This document shows positions 27,444 to 35,911 of a stretch of 64,000 nucleotides of DNA, in pieces. The notes beneath the pieces are model-generated. The model searched no databases. It was given only the letters and a program-made list of their open reading frames with translations, and was not told the origin of the DNA. A program made the translations under genes and the position numbers. Source of the stretch: Pseudomonadales bacterium (GTDB taxonomy: Bacteria > Pseudomonadota > Gammaproteobacteria > Pseudomonadales > Azotimanducaceae); assembly GCA_028285415.1 (NCBI GenBank), contig JANQPF010000005.1:620001-684000 (forward strand), written 5' to 3'. How positions within the stretch are numbered: position 1 is the first letter of the stretch; the number at the start of each line of letters is the position of its first letter.

Positions 27444-28629
27444 ACGTCACGCCGGCGCTGGCCGGCAGGCGCTCCAGCAGCTGATCGCCCATCGCGCTCG
27501 CCGGCGTCCAGAAACCACCGCCAACTTCGAGCTCATCCTGGGCGAGGCATACGGCGGATTCTGCGAGCATCTTGGCAGTTGATCCATAGCCGGGATCGCG
27601 GTCGCCGCGCACTTCACCGCGCAGGTTCTTGCTGGCATCGCTTGGGTGTTTCGCCAGCAGCTCAATCTCGAAGAATCCGGTTTCGATGGTCTCTTCGCTC
27701 GGCCCTTCGCCGGGTTTAGGCAGGAATCTCTGCAGAATTCGTCGGGCCGGCGGAAAGGCAGCCAGCCCGTTCACGGTCCCCGTGCCCATGGCCATGGCGT
27801 TGCTGCCGAGCATCCCGCCAATGCCATCGCCGACGATGCTGCCTTCGTCGTAGCGAAACTCCGTGCCGTACGCCTGATTCAGGAGCTCATTGCTGCGTCG
27901 TACCACCCGCGTATTAATGGCCGCCATCACAAACGGACCCACCCAGGCTTTGAAATCCTCATCGTAGTAAGCGTTGTTGTGGTCCGGGCCGTCGAGGCCC
28001 CGGGATCTGAAATTGAGCGAATAGGGATCTGCAACGATGTCGAGAATGCTGCGATCTTTCTCGACGGCTTCCATCATCGCCATCATGCTGTCCGCGGTGC
28101 CGCCGCTGAAGCCGCCCTTGAATGCCCTGGTGCGGTATTTGATGTGATTGGCGGGCACGCCGTGCGCTTTCTGCATCTCCTGCTGCATGAAGTAAACGCC
28201 AATGTCCGACGGAATGCTGTCGAAGCCGCAGGTGAAGACGATGCGTGCACCACTTTGTTCAGCTGTGGCCTGATGCTGTTTGATCATATCCCGCATCCAG
28301 TGGACTTCGCCGGTCAGATCGCAATAGTGGGTGCCGTGCTCGGCGCACGCCGCGACGAGTTCCGAACCGTAGCGGGCATAAGGGCCAACCGTGGTGAGAA
28401 TCACGCGGGCCTGCTGTGCCAGATTGCTCATGGCTTCTGGGTCTTTCGCGTCGGCGACGATCGTCTCGATGTCGCGATCGTCGACGACGGCGTTCAGCTT
28501 CTCGGCGCTCCGTCCGCCGAGCGCCCAGGTCAGGTTGCTGTCGCGGTAGCGTTCGACCATGTACTCGGTGACAATTTTTCCGGTGAATCCGGTGGCACCC
28601 CAGATGATGATGTCGTACTGACGTTGCAC
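27430..28629 (-). CDS. Saccharopine dehydrogenase-like reductase (trans-acting enoyl reductase type)
   Basis: 399 residues with an N-terminal Rossmann motif IIWGATGFTGKIVTEYM and the family sequences TTVGPYARYGSELVAACA, YCDLTGEVHW and GFDSIPSDIG. It belongs to the group of trans-acting enoyl reductases related to mycobacterial Rv2953, separate from true lysine-pathway saccharopine dehydrogenases. It is divergent from the acyl-CoA synthetase with an 85-base gap. The neighbours suggest action on acyl thioesters. Confidence 0.88.
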   Translation of the reverse strand: MQRQYDIIIWGATGFTGKIVTEYMVERYRDSNLTWALGGRSAEKLNAVVDDRDIETIVADAKDPEAMSNLAQQARVILTTVGPYARYGSELVAACAEHGTHYCDLTGEVHWMRDMIKQHQATAEQSGARIVFTCGFDSIPSDIGVYFMQQEMQKAHGVPANHIKYRTRAFKGGFSGGTADSMMAMMEAVEKDRSILDIVADPYSLNFRSRGLDGPDHNNAYYDEDFKAWVGPFVMAAINTRVVRRSNELLNQAYGTEFRYDEGSIVGDGIGGMLGSNAMAMGTGTVNGLAAFPPARRILQRFLPKPGEGPSEETIETGFFEIELLAKHPSDASKNLRGEVRGDRDPGYGSTAKMLAESAVCLAQDELEVGGGFWTPASAMGDQLLERLPASAGVTFKLL

Positions 28630-28714
28630 GGCTGTCCCCAGTTTTTGTTGGTCGATAGCCTACCGCATCTGTACTGGGTATGCTTTTCGCTTTTCCTGAG
28701 ACGGAGGTACGGGG

Positions 28715-30268
28715 ATGGCCAGATACACCGCAAAGCAGGCTGAAACGCGGGCTGAAGAGGTTGCGCTGGTGGACGAGCGGGGAGAAACCACCTGGGGTGA
28801 GCTCGATCGCCGGGTGAACCAGCTGATACATGCCATGCGGGCCGCGGGACTCGAGGCCACGGACGCCATTGCAATCTTTGCCGGCAACTCCCGCGAGTAC
28901 TACGAGATCATGGCGGCGGCCGGCCACGCCGGTATCGTCTATGTGCCCGTCAACTGGCATTTCACGGCGGAAGAGCTGCAGTACGTCGTCGACGATGCCG
29001 GCTGCAAGATGCTCTTTGTAGAGGATCAGTTCCTGCCCGTTGCCGAGCCGGTCGTGCAGATCAACGGGAACGCCGTCCCGCGCATCAGTATCCGCAGCAG
29101 CGCACCAGGGTTTACGCCGTACGAAGATTTCCTGGCGGGCGGCGATACGTCTGAACCGGAAGATCAATCTCTCGGCGGTCCGATGTTCTATACCTCCGGC
29201 ACCACGGGCCGTCCGAAAGGTGTGCGCTCGTCGACCTTCGGACAGGTGGTGCCGCTCGAAGTGCTCGAAATGATGGGGGCGGGCCTTGGTGGCATGTTGA
29301 GCATCCCCCCGACCGGACGCACCTTCATCTGCGGGCCGGTTTATCACTCCGCTCAGTGGGCGTTCTCGTTTCTGCCGATGATGACCGGCAGCCAGATTGT
29401 CATGCGGCACAAGTTCGACGCGGCAGACGCCCTGAAAGTCATTGATGATTTCAAGATTACCAACACGCATCTGGTGCCAACGCAGTTCAGTCGGATGCTG
29501 AAGACGGACGACGTGGCAAAACAGGGCTTCGACGGCAGCTCCCTCGAAGTTGTCTGGCACGGTGCGGCGCCCTGCCCACCGGAGGTCAAGCGGCAGATGA
29601 TCGAGTGGTGGGGACCGGTCATCAACGAATACTACGGGTCGACGGAAGGTTCGATTGTCACGACAGCTACCGCCGCGGACTGGCAAGATCGGCCGGGTAC
29701 CGTCGGCAAGCCCTCGGCCATGGTTGAGATCTACATCATCGGTGAAGACCGCAAGCCCGTGCCGCAGGGTGAATCAGGCGAGATCTACGTGAAGAACCTG
29801 ATGGGTACGGATTTCGAATATCACAACGAGCCTGAGAAGACGGCTGATGCACACCTGGAGCCCGGCGTTTTCACTTTCGGCGACATTGGCTATTTCGACG
29901 CAGACGGTTATCTGTATCTCAGCGATCGTAAGATCGACATGATCATCTCCGGGGGCGTGAATATTTATCCCGCGGAGATTGAGGGGGTACTGGCCACGCA
30001 TCCGAGCGTCGTGGACGTTGCGGTGTTTGGCATACCCAACGAAGAGTTCGGCGAGGAGGTGAAAGCAGCGGTGCAGCTCGCCGCGGGCGTGGACGCGGGC
30101 CCTGCGGTAACAGACGACCTCATCGCCTTCTGCCGTGAGCATCTGGCCGGATACAAGGCGCCGAAGTCGATCGACTTCGTCACCGACATGCCCCGTCATG
30201 AGACCGGCAAGCTCTACAAGCGCAAGCTGCGTGATCCTTACTGGGAGAACACGGGCCGCGCTATCTGA
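28715..30268 (+). CDS. Acyl-CoA synthetase, AMP-forming
   Basis: 517 residues. P-loop of adenylating enzymes YTSGTTGRPKG, motif A5 NEYYGSTEG, A7 FGDIGYFDADGYLYLSDRK, A8 MIISGGVNIYP and the A10 catalytic Lys in TGKLYKRKLRD are all present. The enzyme activates a carboxylic acid to acyl-AMP and then acyl-CoA. FadD-like proteins of this length handle medium-chain, aromatic or steroid side-chain acids. The gene has a clear ATG after GGAGG. Confidence 0.95.
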   Translation: MARYTAKQAETRAEEVALVDERGETTWGELDRRVNQLIHAMRAAGLEATDAIAIFAGNSREYYEIMAAAGHAGIVYVPVNWHFTAEELQYVVDDAGCKMLFVEDQFLPVAEPVVQINGNAVPRISIRSSAPGFTPYEDFLAGGDTSEPEDQSLGGPMFYTSGTTGRPKGVRSSTFGQVVPLEVLEMMGAGLGGMLSIPPTGRTFICGPVYHSAQWAFSFLPMMTGSQIVMRHKFDAADALKVIDDFKITNTHLVPTQFSRMLKTDDVAKQGFDGSSLEVVWHGAAPCPPEVKRQMIEWWGPVINEYYGSTEGSIVTTATAADWQDRPGTVGKPSAMVEIYIIGEDRKPVPQGESGEIYVKNLMGTDFEYHNEPEKTADAHLEPGVFTFGDIGYFDADGYLYLSDRKIDMIISGGVNIYPAEIEGVLATHPSVVDVAVFGIPNEEFGEEVKAAVQLAAGVDAGPAVTDDLIAFCREHLAGYKAPKSIDFVTDMPRHETGKLYKRKLRDPYWENTGRAI

Positions 30269-30277
30269 GGCCGGGTC

Positions 30278-32203
30278 TCAGTTGCCGATGTGTTCTGCCA
30301 GGAACGCTTCTACCGCGGCGTACCATCGCAGACGATTCTCCTGCAGCAGGAAGCCGTGGATTTCGTCTTCGAATTCCAGATAGCGCACGTCCTTTCCCTC
30401 TGCCTGCAGCGCTTCGGCCATACGCCGGGAGTGGCGCACGTTGACGCGGTCATCGAGGTCGCCGTGGCCGAGCAGCACGGGCGTCTGCATGGACTCTGCC
30501 TGCAGCGCCGGTGACAGGCTGGCCAGCTTCTTGCGATCGAGTGTCTTGAACACCCGGGTAAAGGAGCGTAAGCCCTCAGCGGCTTCGTTCTCCAGCCATC
30601 GCAAATTGCTCACGCCTGCATAGCTCGCGACGGCCTGGTAGAGCTCCGGGGTCTTGATGCCGCTCATCAGTGCGGCATATCCCCCATAGCTGGTCCCAAA
30701 CACCGCAATTCGCTCGGGATCGGCGATGCCTTCCTTGATCAGCCAGCGCACGCCGTCGGAAATGTCCTCCTGCATGCGTCCGCCCCAGTCTTTGAAGGCA
30801 GAATCGCGGAATTTGCTGCCAAATCCGGAAGAGCCGCGAAAGTTCATACGGAACACGGCGTAGCCACGGGAAGCCAGGAACTGGACCTCGGGATTCCAGC
30901 TGAGCGCGTCGCGCGACACCGGACCGCCGTGCGGCATCACAACGAGGGGCAGGTCCACTTCTTCCTCACCCTTCGGCACGGTGAGAAAACCCATGATGTC
31001 CCATCCATCCGATGCGGGATAGGTAAACGCGCGGGTGGTCGACAGCGCATCGGGCGCCAGTTTCGGGTACTGACGACCGAGCGGTGACAGCGTGGGTTTG
31101 TCTCCGGAACGGTCGTAGAGATAGTAGTGCGGCGGCACGGCGTCGCCCGAATTCCGCAGGATGGCTTTGCGGCCCATACGGTCTGCACTTACCAGCCCGG
31201 TGTCCGTTCCCGGCAAGGCGTTCAACACGGGCCGGTAGAGCGATTCAATCTCCGCGTCGGTGTACACGTATCTGAGCTGCGTGTCCTCGTAGGTGTAGCC
31301 GGCCAGCACCCCGTCGGTCGGGTGATCGATGACGCCGCGGATGTCGTAGCCGGGCGCTGCCAGAACGTCGCCGACGAAGGTCTCGTCCGAGAGCCTGAGC
31401 TGTCGCAGCACAATGAAGTTGTCCATGGTGTCCCACACCCAGACGACGTCCGGATCGCGGCTGAACGCGGCGAAGTTCAGGTGGCCGTTTTCATCGTCGC
31501 TGCGCTGGATGGCAACTTTGACGTAAGGGTCGTCGGCCGTCTTGCGTATCAGAAATCCGTCAAACAAACCCTGCCCGACGCGTACCGCGCCGTTTGTGTC
31601 CGCCCGATGGTTCATGACGCCTTCGTCACTCGATTCGATCTGTTTGATGCTGCCCGTGCGTACGTCCATGCGGTGCACGGCCGCGTAGCGTTTGTCGAGC
31701 TGCCGGATTGCCACCAACACATGGTGCTCGTCATTCGGCAGGAGATGCACGATACGATCCTGATACTGCACGGCTGAAAATCCAGCCCGCGGCCATTTGC
31801 GGCCGAGTATGACGTCCTTCTTACCATCGACGTCGATGCCCATGAGTCGCGTTGCGCGGTAGCGGGTCTTCGTCAGGGTATCCGGCGAGCGGTAGAGTGT
31901 CTGCGCTGACACGAGCAGCCGTTTTTCATTTGCCCAGCTGATGCGATACCAGCGAAACTGCGAATCCGAATTGCGGCCGATGAGTGCCGGTTCCGGATCA
32001 CCGAAACCCCGGACGCCGATGATCTGGTGGGCACCGACCTGTGCAATGTAGGCGACCCTACCACCGTCAGGCGAGAGCCTGGGGCTCGAGAAATTGGGCT
32101 GATTGAAAAACGCCGAGAGCGGGATGAGGTCGGCGCGAACGCTGACGGTTGAACTCACCAGCACTATACACGCGGTGACGTGCAGCCACTTGTTTCTCTG
32201 CAT
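30278..32203 (-). CDS. Exported S9 family prolyl oligopeptidase
   Basis: 641 residues: a signal peptide (MQRNKWLHVTACIVLVSSTVSVRA), an N-terminal beta-propeller about residues 30-370, and a C-terminal alpha/beta hydrolase with nucleophile Ser in FGTSYGGYAAL, Asp in HGDLDDRV and His in DEIHGF. Members remove dipeptides or act as acylaminoacyl peptidases in the periplasm. ATG 32203 has GGGAGGGG upstream; an earlier start at 32254 is less likely. It lies 69 bases after the copper monooxygenase fusion gene on the same strand, with a strong hairpin between. Confidence 0.92.
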   Translation of the reverse strand: MQRNKWLHVTACIVLVSSTVSVRADLIPLSAFFNQPNFSSPRLSPDGGRVAYIAQVGAHQIIGVRGFGDPEPALIGRNSDSQFRWYRISWANEKRLLVSAQTLYRSPDTLTKTRYRATRLMGIDVDGKKDVILGRKWPRAGFSAVQYQDRIVHLLPNDEHHVLVAIRQLDKRYAAVHRMDVRTGSIKQIESSDEGVMNHRADTNGAVRVGQGLFDGFLIRKTADDPYVKVAIQRSDDENGHLNFAAFSRDPDVVWVWDTMDNFIVLRQLRLSDETFVGDVLAAPGYDIRGVIDHPTDGVLAGYTYEDTQLRYVYTDAEIESLYRPVLNALPGTDTGLVSADRMGRKAILRNSGDAVPPHYYLYDRSGDKPTLSPLGRQYPKLAPDALSTTRAFTYPASDGWDIMGFLTVPKGEEEVDLPLVVMPHGGPVSRDALSWNPEVQFLASRGYAVFRMNFRGSSGFGSKFRDSAFKDWGGRMQEDISDGVRWLIKEGIADPERIAVFGTSYGGYAALMSGIKTPELYQAVASYAGVSNLRWLENEAAEGLRSFTRVFKTLDRKKLASLSPALQAESMQTPVLLGHGDLDDRVNVRHSRRMAEALQAEGKDVRYLEFEDEIHGFLLQENRLRWYAAVEAFLAEHIGN

Positions 32204-32239
32204 GCGAACCCCTCCCTGAGACCGAGTGTTCAACAGCAC

Positions 32240-32266
32240 CTGCCCGCGGGTCAATACCGCGGGCAG
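32240..32266. terminator. 10-bp perfect hairpin between the fusion gene and the S9 peptidase
   Basis: CTGCCCGCGG (32240-32249) pairs exactly with CCGCGGGCAG (32257-32266), with a 7-base loop. On the minus strand it follows the fusion gene stop. There is no T-run, so it may be a Rho-dependent or partial terminator or an mRNA-stabilising element. Confidence 0.55.
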
Positions 32267-32272
32267 TGCCGG

Positions 32273-34258
32273 TCAGCGCGCTCCGGCGTTCTCCGTTTGC
32301 TCTGATTCCTCTCGTTCCGCACGGCGCATGGTCAACACGTGCATTTCCTCGATATCGAGGCCACCGTCACCGTTCTTGTCGACCGCTTTGAATCCCTGCA
32401 CGAGCTGCTTCTTCATGCGCTTCGGCAGCTCACGCCAGCTGAGCTTGCCGTCGATGTTCTGGTCGAGGAAACCGACAAACTGGGTAGTCCGTGCCAGCAT
32501 CTTGTCGTGAATCGGCGCCTCCGTGGTTTCGTTGACGTAGGTGTAGGAGAAAGCGCCATACAACATCTCGTCCCAGGACTGCAGCCCCCAGGGCACCTCG
32601 CGATCCGGGTCCGGGTTGCCGGGATTGGCTGCAGAGTTGTCGTACCAGGTGGTGTGGACCAGTTTGGTACCCGCTTCGAGACGCTTTGGCTCGACGAACT
32701 CGTAGGTGCGCTGCCAGTTAAAGTCGTAGTTTGGCACGCTCAGGATCACCTCCTTGCTGCCATCGGGCTTCCACAGCTCGAATTTGGAAGCGACGCCGCG
32801 ATAGTGCGCGTGCGGTACCAGATCGTGGAGCACCGCTTCCTTGTCGAAATGATAGTAGGCGACCTCGGCATGGCGCGCCTCGCGCGGCGGGATCTTGATG
32901 GTCGGATTGACCACTACGTCCTGGCGGTAGAAGTTTTCCGGGGTCTCCGTGTGGAAGTACAGGCCAATCCTGGAGCGGTCTACCGTCTCGCGGCCGACGG
33001 GGGTGTAGTGCATCTGAAACAGGAATTCTCCACCCGGTGGAATGTACACGCCGGTGCCCTTCGGAAAGGTGTGCGATTCGTTGCCGGGTGCATAGCCGAT
33101 GAGGTAGTTGTCGAAGACGCCGCTATCGCGCCGCAGCTGCGTGGTATCCGCGTCGACTGTTCCGGCGAGAATGTGATGCACCACTTCGCGGTCGCCCGGA
33201 ACGACGGTTGCCGCCTTGATCCAGACGCCGGTATCCAGCGGGTTGGAAACGGTCGGGAACTGATAGTCGACCACACCGCTGACCGGCACCGTGTAGGCGG
33301 GTATGTCTAGAACGAGATCAGGCTCTCCGAGCGGCCATTCGACGATGGTCACCTGGGACTCGGCCAGAGGGTCGGGCCCGGAGCCGCGCGGCGCGCCGGC
33401 TTCGATCCAGTGCACCAGCGTCTGCAGCTCTTCGGTGCTGAGGGAAATGTCGTTTTTCCACACGCCGATATGGGGGTCGGCATGCCAGGGCGGCATGCGT
33501 TTGGTGCGCACCACCTCGCGGATCATGGGGGCAAAACCCTGCACCATCGTATAGCTCGACATCGCCCAGGGCCCGAGGCCTCCTTCCGTGTGGCAAACCA
33601 CGCACTTCTCTTTCAGCATGGGCGCAATGGTTTCGCTGTACGAAATACCTGCGTGCTGCTGATTCTTTTGTGGAAAGTTGATCAAGCAGCCCACGGCCTC
33701 GCGGCGGGCGGTTGCCACCGTTTGTCCCTGCATGATGGCGTCGATCGCGTCCGCGGCGTAGTGCGCTTTGGCTTCGTCGAGCTGACGTTCGTAAACGAGG
33801 CGGTCGTTCACCGGACCCCGATAGGCGATCTCCCAGGTTTTCGGATTGAGCACCAGCACTTCGCCGGTGCGCACGAGATCGAGGGATTCGCCGATGATCT
33901 GACTCTCGTCATTCAGAATGGGCATGTCGACGCCGTATTTTTCGGCTTCCGCGCGGATACTCTCGCGGGTGTCCTGCAAGTTGGCATTCAACATCAGAAA
34001 GCGCACGTTCTGCTCGGCGTAAGCATCACGCAGTGCTTTGAAGTCAGGCAGGGCGTTACGCACGATCGGGCAGCCGTTGCCCTGGATCATCAACACAACC
34101 GCGGCTGCGTCCTTGTGATAGTAGAGTTCGTGCGCGTCGCCGTGCTGGTCGAGGAGCACGAAGTTGTCGACACGGCTGGCGTGTGCGAAGCCGGCCAGGG
34201 TGGTGAGCACCACGGCGAGAACCGGCGTGAGAACCTTGGAAAGTAGAATGCGCGGCAT
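32273..34258 (-). CDS. Redoxin / cytochrome c / PHM-like copper monooxygenase / EF-hand fusion protein
   Basis: 661 residues, exported (signal peptide ends GFAHA). (1) A thioredoxin-fold redoxin at about 28-165 has a single Cys63 (GNGCPIVRN). (2) A c-type cytochrome segment has CVVCH at 219-223 with a candidate Met ligand in KRMPPWHAD. (3) A two-domain copper type II monooxygenase region at about 300-580 shows all six ligands expected from peptidylglycine alpha-hydroxylating monooxygenase: His361-His362 (VVHHIL), His417 (MHYT), His483-x-His485 (PHAHYRG) and Met565 (DEMLYG). (4) A C-terminal EF-hand pair has DQNIDGKL and DKNGDGGLD. This architecture implies an electron-fed copper oxygenase in the periplasm. 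ATG 34258 is preferred over 34297 for its GGAG and signal peptide. Confidence 0.85.
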   Translation of the reverse strand: MPRILLSKVLTPVLAVVLTTLAGFAHASRVDNFVLLDQHGDAHELYYHKDAAAVVLMIQGNGCPIVRNALPDFKALRDAYAEQNVRFLMLNANLQDTRESIRAEAEKYGVDMPILNDESQIIGESLDLVRTGEVLVLNPKTWEIAYRGPVNDRLVYERQLDEAKAHYAADAIDAIMQGQTVATARREAVGCLINFPQKNQQHAGISYSETIAPMLKEKCVVCHTEGGLGPWAMSSYTMVQGFAPMIREVVRTKRMPPWHADPHIGVWKNDISLSTEELQTLVHWIEAGAPRGSGPDPLAESQVTIVEWPLGEPDLVLDIPAYTVPVSGVVDYQFPTVSNPLDTGVWIKAATVVPGDREVVHHILAGTVDADTTQLRRDSGVFDNYLIGYAPGNESHTFPKGTGVYIPPGGEFLFQMHYTPVGRETVDRSRIGLYFHTETPENFYRQDVVVNPTIKIPPREARHAEVAYYHFDKEAVLHDLVPHAHYRGVASKFELWKPDGSKEVILSVPNYDFNWQRTYEFVEPKRLEAGTKLVHTTWYDNSAANPGNPDPDREVPWGLQSWDEMLYGAFSYTYVNETTEAPIHDKMLARTTQFVGFLDQNIDGKLSWRELPKRMKKQLVQGFKAVDKNGDGGLDIEEMHVLTMRRAEREESEQTENAGAR

Positions 34259-34317
34259 GCCGTGCTCCGTCGGTAAACCAGAAGGTCTACCGATCATACG
34301 GTACCGGCTGGAGGCTG

Positions 34318-35184
34318 TCAGTGGGCTTTGAGGAACTCGAAGATGGCTTCGTATGCCTGCTGGTATTGCGCCTCCGTAAAGCCGGAGTGGTTGCCGTCTT
34401 TCAGTGTAACCAGCTCGTTGGGCGTGGTCAGCGCTGAATGAAACGACTCCGCCTGATCGAACGGCACCACGGAATCCGCTGTGCCGTGGATGGTAATGAT
34501 GGCCGGTGCGTCGTCGTTGATGAGGAGAACCGGGGAATACGCCGTAGACACCTCCGCCACCTTCTCCCGCGAGCCCGCCCAGGAACGCGCGTAGTTACGG
34601 TCAGCCATTGCACCGTTCAGGTATTCGTCGACGAGCTCAATATCGGTGATGCCGAACCAGTTGACCACGGTCCGCGGCGGTGTGCTGGTGCGGCAGGGAT
34701 GGTCGCCTGTGGTGTTCAAGAGTCCGACGGCGAGAGAGAGGTGACCACCGGCGCTGGCGCCTGAGACGACAATCTGATCCGTTGGCTGGCCGCGTTCAGC
34801 GAGCTGCTCCGCGATGGTTTTGTAAGCGCACATGACGTCATCCACCGCCTGGGGGGCGGTGCCGGGTCCCTGCCTGTAGTTGAGGTTGTAGACCGTCCAG
34901 CCTCGCTCCAGGTAGGGAATCAGCTGCGGAGTTTCTCCCACCTTGTCACCGGCTATCCAGCCGCCGCCGTGAATCCAGACCAGCGTTGGACGCGCGCTGG
35001 TGTCGGGTTTGAAGTAGGTGGGTTCGCCCACACGCTGACCGTGGATATACACATCCATCTTCTGCTGCGGATCGTCTCCGTAGGCGACGTCGGTCTGCTT
35101 GACGACGCGATGCGACCAGAAGCCATCGGCCAGGGCCGCGTTGGACAGTACTAGCAGGGCGAAGGCGGTAACGAGTTTCTTCAT
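34318..35184 (-). CDS. Exported alpha/beta hydrolase (carboxylesterase family)
   Basis: 288 residues starting MKKLVTAFALLVLSNAALADG, a clear signal peptide. The esterase/BD-FAE-type features are WIHGGGW for the oxyanion hole, GASAGGHL with the nucleophile Ser, HGTADSVVPF with Asp and GNHSGF with His. It would hydrolyse esters in the periplasm. ATG 35184 is chosen because it starts the signal peptide; an earlier in-frame start at 35250 overlaps the cysZ-like gene. It precedes the fusion protein gene by 59 bases. Confidence 0.88.
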   Translation of the reverse strand: MKKLVTAFALLVLSNAALADGFWSHRVVKQTDVAYGDDPQQKMDVYIHGQRVGEPTYFKPDTSARPTLVWIHGGGWIAGDKVGETPQLIPYLERGWTVYNLNYRQGPGTAPQAVDDVMCAYKTIAEQLAERGQPTDQIVVSGASAGGHLSLAVGLLNTTGDHPCRTSTPPRTVVNWFGITDIELVDEYLNGAMADRNYARSWAGSREKVAEVSTAYSPVLLINDDAPAIITIHGTADSVVPFDQAESFHSALTTPNELVTLKDGNHSGFTEAQYQQAYEAIFEFLKAH

Positions 35185-35197
35185 GGCGTTGGTGTTC

Positions 35198-35911
35198 TCA
35201 AGTAGAGGATCGGGCGTAGAGATCGCGCATGAGCAGCGTGCCACCGACAACTGCCACAGGGGCGATCAGAAAATTCAACAAGGGGATGGACATCCCCACC
35301 GTGGTGCAGAGGCCAAAACCGAGCGCGCTTGCGCGATGTTGTTTCAGTTTGCTCAGCGTGCTCTTGAAATCAGCGCCGCGGTTTTCGGTGCTGTAGTCGC
35401 AGAACTGCACGGCCATCATCCATGCGCCGAAGCCTAGCCACAGTAGCGGCGAGATGACGTTGATCACGGGGATGACGCTGACGATGAGCAGAAGCAGCAG
35501 ACGCGGCAGATGGTAGGCGAGCTTTCTCAGCTCGCGCTTGAGCGCCGGGGCAACTTCCTGCCACCAGGCGCGCTGCGGTGGATTGCTCGGCGGGTCTACC
35601 CGTATGGAAAGCTCACCCAGGAACGGTGAACCCACAATTGCGGCGAGGAGGCCAAACATCCACGCGCCTATCAATATGCCGGCGAGATAGAGCAGGGGAA
35701 CGAGCAGCCATTCGAGCCACGTGAGCCATCCCGGTAGATTCGAGACGAGATAGTTCGACAAGTCGCTCACATAGCTGAAGCCGAGCCACAGGCCGGCGAC
35801 GATGACCACAAAACTGACTGCGGCGGGCATCATGACAAAAGGCCGGACTTCGGGCTTGAAGGTCATGGACAGGCCCGTGAAGAAGTTCTGGATGCCCAGG
35901 CCGAGCGCCAT
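35198..35911 (-). CDS. CysZ-like sulfate transporter / EI24 domain protein
   Basis: 237 residues with four long hydrophobic segments and the EI24/CysZ features SPFLGELSIRVD and a cytoplasmic helical hairpin with LKRELRKLAYHLPRLLLLL. CysZ moves sulfate into the cell for cysteine synthesis. Here the neighbours are a class III aminotransferase (start overlaps its stop by one base) and a Rieske oxygenase rather than cysteine genes. The relationship is therefore inferred by sequence only. Confidence 0.82.
   Translation of the reverse strand: MALGLGIQNFFTGLSMTFKPEVRPFVMMPAAVSFVVIVAGLWLGFSYVSDLSNYLVSNLPGWLTWLEWLLVPLLYLAGILIGAWMFGLLAAIVGSPFLGELSIRVDPPSNPPQRAWWQEVAPALKRELRKLAYHLPRLLLLLIVSVIPVINVISPLLWLGFGAWMMAVQFCDYSTENRGADFKSTLSKLKQHRASALGFGLCTTVGMSIPLLNFLIAPVAVVGGTLLMRDLYARSST

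Noticed and set aside
28259-29686. Long minus-strand frame of 475 codons
   Set aside because: Covers the acyl-CoA synthetase and the reductase genes on real frames; Arg- and His-rich composition of a GC-rich shadow.
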